Source: Ceratopteris richardii
Lineage: Eukaryota > Streptophyta > Polypodiopsida > Polypodiales > Pteridaceae
Direction of reading: 5' to 3'
DNA: 64,000 nt
Assembly: GCA_020310875.1 (NCBI GenBank)
Contig: CM035423.1
Location: 113,678,766 to 113,742,765, forward strand
Shown: positions 11,166 through 21,007 of the stretch, piece by piece
How the letters are laid out: every line of letters begins with the position of its first letter
Numbering within the stretch: position 1 is the stretch's first letter
Position numbers and translations under genes: made by a program
The notes under the pieces: generated by a model
Told to the model about the DNA's origin: nothing
Database searches by the model: none
What the model saw: only the letters and a program-made list of their open reading frames with translations

Positions 11166-11643
11166 GCTGGTCCAAATGAGGCAATTTCTTAGCCTTTTAA
11201 GGATTCCTAATTTTCAAGGATTAAGCTAAATCGTGTACTATGTTAAGGATAGAAAGTGCATTTATTAGAGCACTTTTTAGTAGGTTGAACAAGGCTTTTT
11301 TTAGGTTGAGCTAATATCATCTCTCTCTTCTATAGAAAGAGAGAGAGAAAAGCCACTTTCCACCTCATCAAATCTTTCCATCTATATGAATAAAAAAAAG
11401 ACTTTTCTAGAAAAGTCTCATTTTCAGCTATTCTTTATTCAAAATGGTCCATCCTTTTATGCATATGCCAGAAGTTGCTTTTCTTAGTTCATAAAAAAAA
11501 AACACTTTAGAAAAAACTTAATTTTAAAAATCCCTCCAAATGTTAAGTGCCACATCATCAAACTCATAACTTTGGTTGCCCCAAAACATGAATTTTTGAA
11601 AAAAAAACTTATTTTCATACTTAAACACTAGAAAAAAGTCATT
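11166..11643. other. Spacer between Copia-B1 and an unrecognised gene
   Basis: AT-rich sequence with poly-A/T runs and a short GA repeat (AGAGAGAGAGAA near 11338). It contains no ORF and no transposon motif. It could include the promoter of the ORF at 11644, but no convincing TATA or initiator was seen. Confidence 0.5.
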
Positions 11644-12258
11644 TTGACCAATCCACATACCAAAACTCACTTTTTTCTTGCAATACAACTATTGTACAAG
11701 CCATTCAAGCCATCTTTATGCTTCTTTCTATTCGGTGATCGCGTTTGGAACATCATCATGCTCACATGTATTATGAACATGACACAAGCACCAACACATG
11801 CTCCTAATTCAATGAGTGTACGTGTTCATGTTCCAACAAAATTCGCACCAACAACTAGATATAACAATGAAAAAGATTCTCAAAATGAACGATGTACAGG
11901 TGGAGAGAAGAATATTGATCTTTGGGTCAATGATTCATTGTATCCCTTAGATCCAATGTACAATTTTCATCCTAGATTCCATAGTATCTCCATGTTTCTA
12001 CAGTACCTTGGTAGTGGTGATGCTGGACTACTAGGCTATTCTAAGTGATTGTCTAGCCATTCAACATGTGTTGCAAATTATTGGATGCAACAATGTCATC
12101 ACAACCATTTGAAGATACACACTTTAGAAAGTGTTGTCAAATCTCTTGAAGAGCATATTAATATACTCCAACAAGATGTGGAAGAAAAGGAGATCACAAT
12201 TACAAATTTAAAAGCCAATCTAACACAACTAAAAGAGACTCCACTACGTATGAGATAG
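11644..12258 (+). pseudogene. Unrecognised ORF with C-terminal coiled coil (locus part 1)
   Basis: I do not recognise this product. One frame runs from 11644 to 12258 with a single TGA at 12046-12048; after that stop the same frame continues through a clear heptad-like helix (LESVVKSLEEHINILQQDVE, then KEITITNLKANLTQLKE). The N-terminal part has a hydrophobic stretch (residues 11-45) that may be upstream non-coding sequence, then NDSLYPLDPMYNFHPRFHSI. No transposon domain is visible. It lies on the same strand as, and upstream of, the ORFs at 12484, 13116 and 20414, and could be the first exon of one gene. Confidence 0.45.
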
Positions 12259-12362
12259 AAGAAATGACCATTATCATCCTTTCAAGCTCTTTCAATTGGT
12301 GGAGCATAGAAGTGACGTGCTTATGCACTTATGTTCGTGTTTAACTTGTTTATTTATGTTAT

Positions 12363-12472
12363 AAGACTTTTAGATTGAGTTTCTTATTATTTAGGTCATT
12401 TGTTGAAGATGCCACCTAAGACTTTTAGATTGAGTTTCTGATTGTGTAGGTCATTTGTTAAAGATGCTAGTG
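12363..12472 (+). repeat. 55-bp tandem duplication
   Basis: Two adjacent copies start with AAGACTTTTAGATTGAGTTT (12363-12417 and 12418-12472) and differ at several positions. They lie between two ORFs of the unrecognised locus, probably in an intron or spacer. Confidence 0.85.
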
Positions 12473-12483
12473 CTTCATAAAAA

Positions 12484-13031
12484 ATGGAGGATCAATTTCA
12501 GTTTTTGAATTCTAGTTTGAGCAACAAACATGTGCTTATGATTTTGGAGTCACCAATAGGAAATCATATCATGACCCAAGTGATTAAAGATTTTGTAGGC
12601 AACTTAGAAGATATTATTACTCCTAGGGAGGTAGAGATGGTATGTGATGAAGCAGCTATTCAGACTAAATCAAAAATTGCATTGTGTAATCTTTTGAAGC
12701 AAGCACTACATAAAAAATGTATATTGCAAAGTATTTTCCGATCCTCTTACAAGGTTTCTCTAAAGAAGAAGATGACAATGAGGATGTAGCTTATACTCTT
12801 GGCCATTACTTGCATATAGAAGATGTTATGCCTACATCCATTTATCATTCTACTACATTGAAGAAAGAGTTGAAAAATTCATCTAGAAAGGGATTCATCT
12901 ACACAAAGTACAACAACATATTTGCCAATTTGGAGAGGCTTCAAAGGGAAATGGTCAAATATTACAAATCTACAATTCAAGGTATATCCATTGCTATGAT
13001 AATGACACTCACGGTATTTTTATTAATATAA
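12484..13031 (+). pseudogene. Unrecognised ORF (locus part 2), one frameshift
   Basis: Product not recognised. The frame 12484-12789 (SPIGNHIMTQVIKDFVGNLE, a glutamate-rich helix) gives way near 12720 to the frame 12717-13031 (YIAKYFPILLQGFSKEEDDN, then TLGHYLHIEDVMPTSIYHST and ERLQREMVKYYKSTIQGISI). The two read as one protein if one frameshift is allowed. A possible short intron (GTATTT at 13013 to TTATAG at 13060) would extend the frame. Context and codon content suggest a decayed cellular or DNA-transposon gene, not a retroelement. Confidence 0.45.
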
Positions 13032-13115
13032 CATTTGTTATTTGATGTCAATTATAGCTCCAAACTCAAGTTTATATTGAAGTTAAATGAATGTCAAATC
13101 ATAAAGGGATGACGT

Positions 13116-13531
13116 ATGGAGAGACTCAGTGTGACACACATGAATGAAGCTATGGCCTATGCCATTATTCATGAAAGTGAAAACTCCACCCATGAATTTT
13201 TATATAGTGTTCAATCCGAGAAAATTAAATGGTGGTTAGGTATTGTTGAAATACATAAAGAATCCAATGATGTTCTTTCATGGATTTTTAGTAGGACCCC
13301 ATGGATCACAAAGGTGATAACTTCTCAATTTCATGGTGCAAAAGTCAATGTAGAGGGCCTAGGTGATTTTGAGGTAGAGTGGCACTCAGGTGGAGACATA
13401 AAGACTATCAAACGCATGTTAGGGTGCAAAGAAAGTGCATGTGCTCTCTATCCTTCTCCATATTCCACACAATATTATAAACCAACAAAGAGAAAACAAA
13501 ACAACTTAAATGATCTAGTTGTTGACACAAA
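13116..13531 (+). pseudogene. Unrecognised ORF (locus part 3, left half), split by Copia-A1
   Basis: A well-kept frame from ATG 13116 encodes a soluble-looking protein (YAIIHESENSTHEFLYSVQS, EKIKWWLGIVEIHKESNDVL, then ITSQFHGAKVNVEGLGDFEV). It is cut at 13531 by the LTR of Copia-A1. The right half resumes in the same frame at 20414 when the element and one copy of the 5-bp duplication are left out. The repeated Trp and aromatic pattern suggests a folded domain. I could not match it to a family and see no catalytic signature. Confidence 0.55.
13527..13531. repeat. Target-site duplication ACAAA, left copy
   Basis: ACAAA directly precedes the Copia-A1 LTR (TGTTGGAAAG) and recurs at 20414-20418 directly after the other LTR. 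This is the 5-bp duplication expected for copia integration. Confidence 0.9.
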
Positions 13532-14591
13532 TGTTGGAAAGATGGATGGACACTCCATGAAATTTGAATACGTACTGCCAAAACCTGCTTTGTACCAGCC
13601 CTCTTTTGCTTCAAGCTTGATAAGTGGACCTCCTTAGCTCTTCAATGACACCATAAAATGGCCTATGTAATTTGGAAATGATGTGTGTAAAGATTGAATC
13701 AAAACAGATAACTTTGAACCTCAAGATCTCAAGATAACCTTCTATTTATGTCTTGACACCTGCTGGATCTTTTGCTCAGTATGACCAACACAGTAGAAAT
13801 TGGAAAAATTCCTTTTAGATGTATCTAAATAGCTTAGCAAGATAACTATTCCAAGTGGAATGATATAAAAAGTTCAACTATGCTCAGAGAAATCAATTTA
13901 TCAAATGAATCTTTACCCCCGATTTTTTAGGACTATTGCAGAAATTGACCAGTGATCACCTCGATGAGCTTTTCTCTGAAATGGCTGAATAGAATCTCTT
14001 CAAATTTTGATAGCATGTAGATAACTTTGAGCTGGTTCCAACAAGCTTTATATATTTGAATTGGGTGGAGAAATGATTGAGATATGCACTCCACAAGTTG
14101 ACAGACTTTCAAGTAGTATGAGAGAGAACTCAGAAATGAACAAATGAGAATGTATGTATTAATGAACACTTGTATACAATACCATTGGCATGAATGACAT
14201 TGCCTAATGGTGTAGATAGGTGTGGGATAGAGTGTAGGCCTCACACACATTCAGAATCAGTAATGAGAAGCTCGGGAGTGATGAGTTCTAACCGTGACTT
14301 TTTCAAGTTCACTTTTATAGTGATTGAGTAAACATTTGAATTCAAATTCAAATTTTTGGCTCCCTATGATCAAGCTCCTATATCTTAGGAGATATTCCTT
14401 CAATCAAAGTTAGCCCTTTTTACAAATTCCTTTAGGTAGGTGATTACAAAGATTCCAAAGTCAAATGTGACTTTTACAAGCAAGTAAAGTGGTAATTAAC
14501 CACTAGCATATGTTCCTATGCTACTCCATGTGTAAATGGTCTTCAAGGTATCCATCAAGCCAAATGTGTAGGCTTGTAATTTGCACCAACA
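13532..14591 (-). repeat. 3' LTR of Copia-A1 (1060 bp)
   Basis: It matches the other LTR at 19380-20413 throughout, with scattered base differences and short indels. It ends at GCACCAACA next to the tract ACTCCACCTCAAGCC (14592-14606), which is the polypurine tract on the minus strand. A TATAAAA box on the minus strand lies near 14316. The small ORF here (13933-14250) is chance. Confidence 0.93.
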
Positions 14592-14606
14592 ACTCCACCT
14601 CAAGCC
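14592..14606 (-). other. Polypurine tract of Copia-A1
   Basis: On the minus strand GGCTTGAGGTGGAGT directly precedes the LTR start TGTTGGTGC. Confidence 0.75.
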
Positions 14607-14631
14607 AAACATTTTGTCTTGGTCGTCTTCT

Positions 14632-15106
14632 TCAATCTTCATGTATATCCTGCAATCCAATCATTGCTTTGACAAGTTGCTTCTTTGAAGACCATGATAT
14701 AGGTTTATCACCTGCAAATGAAATATATCCAGAAGTGCTCCTCCTATCATCCTTGCAACCTGCCCAATCTGCATCTGAATAGATCTTGATATCAATATCT
14801 AAAGTGTAAGGGAAATACAAACCATGATGTTGTGTACCCGTGAGATACTTTAGAATTCTTTTGGTAGCTTCTAGGTGAGGTACTCTTGGCTTGTGCATAA
14901 ACTGACTTAGCACACTAAATCCATATGCAATATCTATCCTTGTTAAGGTAGCATAGTTCAAGCTACCCACATGCTTTGATAAACTGTAATGTCATTACTT
15001 CATCACCTTCATGGGCACTTAGTTTTAGGTTTACCTCCATTGGAGTACTTGCTACTTTGGCATCCTGCAAATGAAACTTCTTCAATATATCATGTATGTA
15101 CTTTTT
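14632..15106 (-). pseudogene. Copia-A1 RT C-terminus and truncated RNase H
   Basis: The minus-strand frame 14970-14632 reads GSLNYATLTRIDIAYGFSVL, then KRILKYLTGT, then the first RNase H motif IYSDADWAGCKDDRRSTSGY and SWSSKKQ. The catalytic Glu and Asp region and the HARTKHI-type motif are missing. Sequence jumps straight to the end of the polyprotein and the polypurine tract, so RNase H is internally deleted. Copia-A2 ends its coding at nearly the same point. A frameshift near 14990 separates this part from the RT frame above. Confidence 0.87.
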
Positions 15107-16036
15107 CTAAGTAATGTATATTCCTGAGTTAGTATAGACTAACTCAAGTCCAAAAAAATACTTTAGTAGACCAAGATCATTGATCTTGAACTCCATCATC
15201 TGGCTTTTGATTTGTCTGATTCCATTAACATCATTACCTGTAAGTATGATGTCATCAACATAAACACAAAGGTATATTACCTCTGAATTACTTCTCTTAA
15301 TGAATAGAGAAGTATCTGCCTTTCTCATGACAAAACCTTGGTCTTGGAGGTATGTAGTTAACCTGTAATTCCATGCCCTAGGTGTCTGCTTCAATCCATA
15401 TAAAGCCTTTTTCAATTTGCAAATATATGTTACCTTCTTAGGGTCCTCATAGCTAGGAGGTTGTGACATATATACCTCCTCTGAAATCCATCCATTCAAG
15501 AAAGAATCCTTGACATCCAATTGGTACATGTTCCAATTTTTGGATGCATCCACACTTACCAACACTCTGATGGTTGGCATCTTGGCCACAGGTGAGAATG
15601 TCTCTTCATAGTCAATGCCTTGGGTTTGTGCAAAACCCTTGGCTACCAATCTGGCTTTGTACCTGTTAATTGACCCATCAAAATTTCTTTTGAGTTTATA
15701 GATCCATCTGGATCCTATTACCTTCATGGATTCCTTCTTGGGTACTAACTCCCATGTATCACTCTCCTTGAGTGCTTCAATCTCCTCATCCATAGCTTCT
15801 TTCCATTTTGTCTTGGTCATGGCTTCTTCATATGATCCTGGTTCTTCAATTGACAAATCTTTGGCAAGGTAGACAGAGTGTTTAGTAACAAGAGATGTAT
15901 CATACCCATATCTGATAGGTTTTTTGCTTTCTCTTTGTGATCTTCTGATTGATTGAGTTGAAGATTCAGGTATGTCTTCAAGTTTCTTCATCTTCATTTT
16001 GCCCTTGGACTTCCATGCCTTGAACTATTCAAGGTT
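15107..16036 (-). pseudogene. Copia-A1 reverse transcriptase
   Basis: Starting after an acidic linker, the minus-strand frame 15997-15107 encodes [63 protein letters not shown] and the catalytic YVDDIILTGN (about 15240-15268). RT looks enzymatically sound but is separated from the integrase part by the TRIM inserted at 16042-16871. No start codon of its own is expected because it is a polyprotein segment. Confidence 0.92.
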
Positions 16037-16041
16037 GATAG
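16037..16041. repeat. Target-site duplication GATAG of the TRIM, left copy
   Basis: GATAG at 16037-16041 and 16872-16876 flank the two TRIM LTRs directly. Confidence 0.93.
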
Positions 16042-16181
16042 TGTAAGGAATTGAACTCACAACCTCTTGGTTAGGAATGTGATGGGCTAACCACTTGCCC
16101 CAAAAGCCATGGTTGAGGATTACTTCCTAATCCTCTCTCTTAGAGCGTGGTTCAACCATCTCCTACTAGGATTATGTTACA
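16042..16181 (-). repeat. TRIM 3' LTR (140 bp)
   Basis: On the minus strand it starts TGTAACATAATCC and ends TTCAATTCCTTACA. No difference from 16732-16871 was seen by eye. Confidence 0.95.
16047..16101 (-). promoter_or_regulatory. tRNA-like Pol III module in TRIM LTR (left copy)
   Basis: On the minus strand GGGGCAAGTGGTTAGC resembles a tRNA D-arm/A box (consensus TRGCNNAGNGG). AGTTCAATTCC, 33 nt later, resembles the B box (GGTTCRANNCC, one mismatch) and ends 5 bp before the LTR end. The right LTR has the same module at 16737-16791. The spacing is typical of tRNA genes and tRNA-derived SINEs. No test of transcription is possible from sequence. Confidence 0.55.
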
Positions 16182-16731
16182 TTCTTCCCCCCTTGGTCAA
16201 TCATTGTCCTCAATGATCTACTCTTGTATCCCTCTAGCCTCGGTGATCAGTCCCCTGAACCCCTAGGTGCCCTTGAATTGATGTCCCTCAACCTCGCACA
16301 GTTTCTTGAACCTTGTTCGCAACCTTGGTCTCTTGAACTGCTCTCAACCTTGGTGTCTTGAACCTTCTTGTTCGCAACCTTGGTGTCTCGAGCCCTTGTT
16401 CTCAACCTCAGTCTTGAACCTTGTTCTCACCCATGCTTGGTATCTTGAACACTCAATCAAGTGCCAACCAAGGATTACCAAAGAATTCACACTTCCAAGC
16501 TAGCTCATTGGAAAGTTGGTTCCGAGAGCTTTCCAACGGTATATTACACGCCTCAATCCGACCTACGGATTGAGAGATACACCCCAATCATTGTAAGGTC
16601 CATCCTTGAAACCGACGTGCGCGCCTTCCACAATTCCTACCCTTTCACATAGAGGATGCCCAAGCGCCTTTTTTAGAGGCCATTGGATCATTCCACTTTG
16701 CCCAAGCCTACTTCCTAGGCTCTGATACCAA
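16182..16731 (-). repeat. TRIM internal region with degenerate short tandem repeats
   Basis: About 16290-16440 consists of imperfect 20-30-bp units around CTCAACCTTGGTGTCTTGAA and variants such as TTGTTCGCAACCTTGGTGTC. The rest is non-coding. The primer-binding site (16718-16731, minus strand) and polypurine tract (16182-16196, minus strand) lie at its two ends. Confidence 0.8.
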
Positions 16732-16871
16732 TGTAAGGAATTGAACTCACAACCTCTTGGTTAGGAATGTGATGGGCTAACCACTTGCCCCAAAAGCCAT
16801 GGTTGAGGATTACTTCCTAATCCTCTCTCTTAGAGCGTGGTTCAACCATCTCCTACTAGGATTATGTTACA
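16732..16871 (-). repeat. TRIM 5' LTR (140 bp)
   Basis: Appears identical to 16042-16181 and is followed, in minus-strand order, by the primer-binding site TTGGTATCAGAGCC. The tRNA-like module is at 16737-16791. Confidence 0.95.
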
Positions 16872-16876
16872 GATAG

Positions 16877-17324
16877 TGTCTTCATCATCTGAAGTTAAGT
16901 CTTCATTTTGATTAGGTTCCTCCTTTGCAAGACTTGGAAACTCCTCTTCCAAATCATAGGGTAGTTTAACCTTCCTGCATTCATTCTCATACCAAGAATC
17001 ATTTTCATCAAAGATAACATCTCTACTCACCATGAATCCCTTATTGGAAGGGTTATAAAACCTGTATCCTTTATTCAAATCATATCCAATAAAGATGCAC
17101 TTCTCAACCTTAGGGTCTAGCTTACCTCTTATCTGAGAAGGAATGTGTACATATGCTACACATCCAAATATCCTGCAATGGTCTAGTGAGGGTCTCTTAC
17201 CATGCCATGCTTCATAGGGTGTCATCCCATCAAGGGATTTAGATGGTAACCTGTTTATGAGATAAGTGGCAGTAGAAACACTCTCTGCCCATAGATAGTT
17301 AGGTAACCTTTTTTCATTCAACAT
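16877..17324 (-). pseudogene. Copia-A1 integrase C-terminal part
   Basis: The minus-strand frame runs from NEKRLPNYLWAESVSTATYL through SKSLDGMTPYEAWHG and HIPSQIRGKLDPKVEKCIFIGYD to FMVSRDVIFDENDSWYENEC. It ends where the TRIM is inserted; the last nine codons of the open frame (to 16842) belong to the TRIM LTR. A frameshift near 17320 separates it from the catalytic core. Confidence 0.9.
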
Positions 17325-18300
17325 AGTGTCTCAACAATCAACCTATTTCTTCTCTCAGCTACCCCATTCTGTTCAGGAAAATACCTTGTGGTGATTTCTC
17401 TTTTAATGCCTCTGTCCTGCAAGAAGTCTTCAAACTCATTGGAGAAGTACTCACCTCCTCCATCTGACCTTAGCCTCTTCAAATTCTTCCCTGTCTGATT
17501 CTCAACAAGTGCAAGATATTTTTTAAAGCAATTAAACACCTCATCCTTGTGCTTCATGAAGTACAATATAGTCCACCTGATATAATCATCAATAAAAGAT
17601 ACATAGTACCTTGATCCTGAGATTGAGGGGTCTTTGCTTGGTCCCCATACATCTGTGTGAACAAGTTCTAGGTAGTCTTCATGCATGTAGCCTTTCCTTG
17701 AGAAGGGTAACCTATGAGACTTCCCAAATTGACAAGCACTGCATTTATATATTATGTGTTGTTTGAAAACATTGGGTATTCCAATTACACATTGATCCCT
17801 GCATATCTGTTTCAAGGTTCTTTCTCCTACATGCCCTAATCTTTTGTGCCAAATCTCAAGTTCTGAAAGTGTTTGATCTTTATAACTATATAGTGCAATA
17901 TTCTTTGTGTCTTCTAGCTCAAAAGTGAAAAGTCTACCTGAATTTTCTCCTTTAGCAATCCTCTTGAACCCATGCCTTGGATCCTCCACAAATGCTCCAA
18001 ATTGATTGAATCTAACCTGAAAACCTTTCTCCACAATCTGTCCAACACTCATCAAATCTTTGGTAATGGTGGGTACATAAAGTACCCTACTGAACAAGTT
18101 CTGATTTCCATCACAAGTCTTTACATTTCCAATTTTAACTACTGAGTGCTTGGTGTCATCACCTGTTTGGACTTGATGCTTACCTTTTGGTTCCTCAAGA
18201 TCATAGAGTACTGCTACATTGCCAGCCACATGATTTGAGCATCATGATTCAATGTAGAATAGGTGGTCATCATTTGTACCTGATTTTGAAGTCATGTTCA
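17318..18300 (-). pseudogene. Copia-A1 protease, GAG-pre-integrase and integrase core
   Basis: On the minus strand the protease active site reads FYIES followed by a TGA and CSNHVAGN, so both the catalytic Asp and the Gly of Asp-Ser-Gly are lost (Glu-Ser-stop). The open frame 18229-17318 then carries ITKDLMSVGQIVEKG, the zinc segment (IWHKRLGHVGERT and IYKCSACQFGK), and an intact DDE triad: Asp in VHTDVWGP, Asp in LRSDGGGEY and Glu in NGVAERRNR. The core would be functional, but the frame breaks at 17318-17324. Confidence 0.92.
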
Positions 18301-18303
18301 TGA

Positions 18304-19353
18304 TTAGAAGAGAATCATCTTGCTCTTTTGTATAGTTGTTGTAGTCCTTTCTGGATTTGAATCCTCCTTGGTAGTTTCCATTGTAATTGTTGTTGTAATT
18401 CTTGTTGTAGTTGTTGTTGTAGCCTTGGTGATGGTTGAATCTACCTCTTGACTGTGAGTATTCACCTCTTTGGTATCCTCTTCCTCTCTGATTCTTGTAA
18501 TTCCTGAAACACTCATCTGTAGTATGATTTGATAAACCACAAATGTTACATGGTGAGGAGTTATAGGATCTTCCCTCCCTTGCTTACCTCCTCTGCCCCT
18601 TCCTCTTGATGATCTACCTCTCCCTGCATAGTTAGCTTGGGAGGTAGGGCCTTCATCTTCCACTTTCTGGTTCTTGCCTTTATCTTTAGACTTCTTATGA
18701 GTGTATAGGGCAGAAGAGTTATTACCTTTGGATGTGTCTCTATTCTTTTTGAGCTTTGCTTCATGAGTGAAAAATTGTCCCATGAGAGTTGTAAGATCTA
18801 GAATTTGCATGTCCATGTAAAGGTCCATTGCAATGGTGAAGCTTTCCCATTTGTCATCAGCTTTGATCCCATTGATCACTTGCCTCACAATCTGTTCTTC
18901 TTCAATCTCTTCTCCTATGCTTGCTAACTGATCTGCTACATCTTTAATCTTGGTCACAAACTCTGAAACAGCTTGCTTAGGTTGCTTCCTTAATGTGGTG
19001 AATTCAATCCACAACTGATTTTTTCTAGCCCTTGTGTTGGAAGAGAAATAAGATGACAAGGTTTCCCAAGTCTCTTGGGATGTCTTACAATTCCTAATAT
19101 GTGGCAAAAGAAAATCAGAGATGGAGTTGAGTAAATAGGACCTTGCTAATGCATCCTTTGCACACCATGTGTTGAGCTTTTCATGTTCTTCCTTTGTTGG
19201 CAATCCTCTTGTTTTGAATGAGGGCAATTCCTCATCTCCTGAGATGTATCCATAGAGACTCCTTCCTTGTAGGTAGTTCTTCATCCTTAGAGACCATGCT
19301 TGATAGTTGTTCCTGTCTAATTTATCAATAAATGAAGGAAAACCATCTCCCAT
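18304..19353 (-). pseudogene. Copia-A1 gag, nearly complete
   Basis: Gag forms the virus-like particle. The start MGDGFPSFIDKLDRNNYQAW lies 14 bp downstream of the primer-binding site, and the same start is found in Copia-B2 (23066). The helical capsid region (residues about 1-200) is open. Gly/Arg-rich RNA-binding sequence (GRGRSSRGRGRGGKQ) follows. A frameshift near 18580 moves the CCHC knuckle (CNICGLSNHTTDEC) out of frame, so the listed frame ends in a Thr/Ile-rich false tail. It is otherwise the best-kept gag in the window. Confidence 0.9.
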
Positions 19354-19366
19354 TTTACCTTAGTTT

Positions 19367-19379
19367 GCTCTGATACCAC
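19367..19379 (-). other. Primer-binding site of Copia-A1
   Basis: On the minus strand GTGGTATCAGAGC directly follows the 5' LTR. It is complementary to the 3' end of plant initiator tRNA-Met, the usual copia primer. Confidence 0.92.
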
Positions 19380-20413
19380 TATTGGAAAGATGGATGGACA
19401 CTCCAAGAGATTGAGTAGGTACTGCCAAAACTTGCTTTGTACCATCCCTCTTTTGCTTCAGACTTGATAAGTGGACCTCCTTAGCTCTCCAATGACACCA
19501 TAAAATGGCCTCTGTACTTTGGAAATGATGTGTGTAAAGATTGAATCAAAACACATAACTTTGAACCTCAAGATCTCAAGAAAACCTTCTATTTATTTCT
19601 TGATACATGCTGGATCTTTTGCTCAGTATGACCTTTTAGGGGTATCTAATTAGCTTAGCAAGCTAACTATTCCAAGTGGAATGATATAAAAAGATCAACT
19701 ATGCTCAAAGAAATCAATTTAGCAAATGAATATTTACCCCCGATTTTTTTAGGACTGTTGCAGAAATTGATGAGTGATCACCTCGACGAGCTTTTCTCTG
19801 AAATGGCTAAATAGAATCTCTTCAAATTTTGATAGCATGTAGATAACTTTGAGCTGGTTCCAAGAAGCTTTAGATCTTTGAATTGGGTGGAGAAATGACT
19901 GAGATATGCACTCCACAAGTTGACAGACTTTCAAGTAGTATGACAGAGAACTCAGAAATGAACAAATGAGAATGTATGTATTAATGAACACTTGTATACA
20001 ATACCATTGGCATGAATGACATTGCCTAATGGTGTAGATAGTTGTGGGCTAGAGTGTAGGCCTCACACACACTCAGAATTAGTAATGAGAAGCTCGGGAG
20101 TGATGAGTTCTAATCGCGACTTTTTCAAGTTCACTTTTATAGTGATTGAGTAAACATTTGAATTCAAATTCAAATTTTTGGCTCCCTATGATCAAGCTCC
20201 TATATCTTAGGAGATATTCCTTCAATCAAAGTTAGCCCTTTTTACGAATTCCTTTAAATAGGTGATTACAAAGATTCCAAATTCAAATGTGACTTTTACA
20301 AGCAAGTAAAGTGGTAATTAACCACTAGCATATGTTCTTATGCTACTCCATGTGTAAATGGTCTTCAAGGTATCCATCAAGCCAAATGTGTAGGCTTGTA
20401 ATTTGCACCAACA
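19380..20413 (-). repeat. 5' LTR of Copia-A1 (1034 bp)
   Basis: Starts TGTTGGTGCAAATTACAAGC on the minus strand and ends CCAATA before the primer-binding site. A TATAAAA box lies at 20135-20141 (minus strand). It differs from the 3' LTR by scattered substitutions and short indels, including a deletion around 19630, so this insertion is much older than the TRIM. Confidence 0.93.
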
Positions 20414-21007
20414 ACAAATGCATCTCCATCTTCTCAATGGGATATACCTTTAATGAGGTGTCCCGTGTTAGGTACGCCTAATTGTGACATGTGAGATAAG
20501 GATTCGTATCCCATTATTCCATTTCCTTTACTTAATGTTCACTTTTGCACCTTGCATGCCTTTATGAGATTTTTTGATAGACTATTGAAGCTCCATATAG
20601 AATATGCATTTGTAATGAGGTTAGTTGATAAATATGTACAAGCTATTAAAAAATTGGAGGAAGTCCTTAATTCAATTGGTTGTCATGGTGGAAATGTAAC
20701 CCTAGTTGTTAAGAAATTTGGGGAATCTCAAGATAGTTTACAACAAGTGTCAATGACAGGGAGTAAGGCAAGAAACTTTTTTAAAAGTGGTACTAGCACT
20801 CAAAATAATGAACTTTATGAGCTCTGGAAAGACCTATGCATGATCACAATAAACAATGATTCTCAAGTTGATCTTTGTAATAAAAGAAAGAAGGTTTGGT
20901 CATGTTTAGATAAGTTGGTGGGCTTAATGGGTCTTACTAGCTCCAAAGATATTCAACATCAATTGTTTAAAGAGACATTAATCACGAAGTGTTTCATTCA
21001 ATCTTGA
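20414..21007 (+). pseudogene. Unrecognised ORF (locus part 3, right half)
   Basis: Joining 13531 to 20419 (one copy of ACAAA kept) continues the frame of the 13116 ORF through SPSSQWDIPLMRCPVLGTPN. A TGA follows near 20486-20488, and the same frame then runs on to 21007 (LHAFMRFFDRLLKLHIEYAF, RLVDKYVQAIKKLEEVL, TSTQNNELYELWKDLCMITI, LDKLVGLMGL). The frame holding across the insertion shows it was one coding region before Copia-A1 landed. The helical character and HAFMR/ELWKDL patterns are reminiscent of transposase-derived proteins, but I cannot name the family. Confidence 0.55.

Larger units (their letters stand above)
16042..16871 (-). mobile_element. TRIM: 830-bp non-coding LTR retrotransposon with tRNA-like LTRs
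   Basis: Two 140-bp direct repeats (16042-16181 and 16732-16871), in which I see no difference, enclose about 550 bp. On the minus strand the left LTR is preceded by a purine run (CCAAGGGGGGAAGAA), and the right LTR is followed by TTGGTATCAGAGCC, the initiator tRNA-Met primer site. It therefore has all replication signals but no gag or pol; ORFs at 16306-16652 show no domain. The GATAG duplication and the identical LTRs mark a recent insertion into Copia-A1. It must use enzymes supplied in trans. Its LTR carries a tRNA-like A-box/B-box pair (separate entry). Confidence 0.95.
13532..20413 (-). mobile_element. Copia-A1, structurally complete LTR retrotransposon
   Basis: Two LTRs (13532-14591 and 19380-20413), a primer-binding site, gag, protease, integrase, RT and a partial RNase H lie in copia order on the minus strand, bounded by the duplication ACAAA. 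The LTR ends are TGTTGG...CCAACA (the 5' copy ends CCAATA). Coding defects are a frameshift in gag near 18580, a stop in the protease active site, frameshifts near 17324 and 15000-15100, loss of the RNase H end, and the inserted TRIM. It disrupts the ORF 13116-13531/20414-21007. Confidence 0.95.

Noticed and set aside
11644..11780. N-terminal hydrophobic stretch of the 11644 ORF as a signal peptide
   Set aside because: Phe/Leu-rich AT-codon sequence directly after a poly-A/T spacer; more likely upstream non-coding sequence read in frame.
16306..16652. Two ORFs inside the TRIM as genes
   Set aside because: They follow the degenerate CTTGAACC-type repeat and have no domain. TRIMs are normally non-coding.
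13933..19991. Paired minus-strand ORFs at 13933-14250 and 19749-19991 as a conserved gene
   Set aside because: They are the same segment of the two Copia-A1 LTRs; similarity is due to the LTRs being copies.
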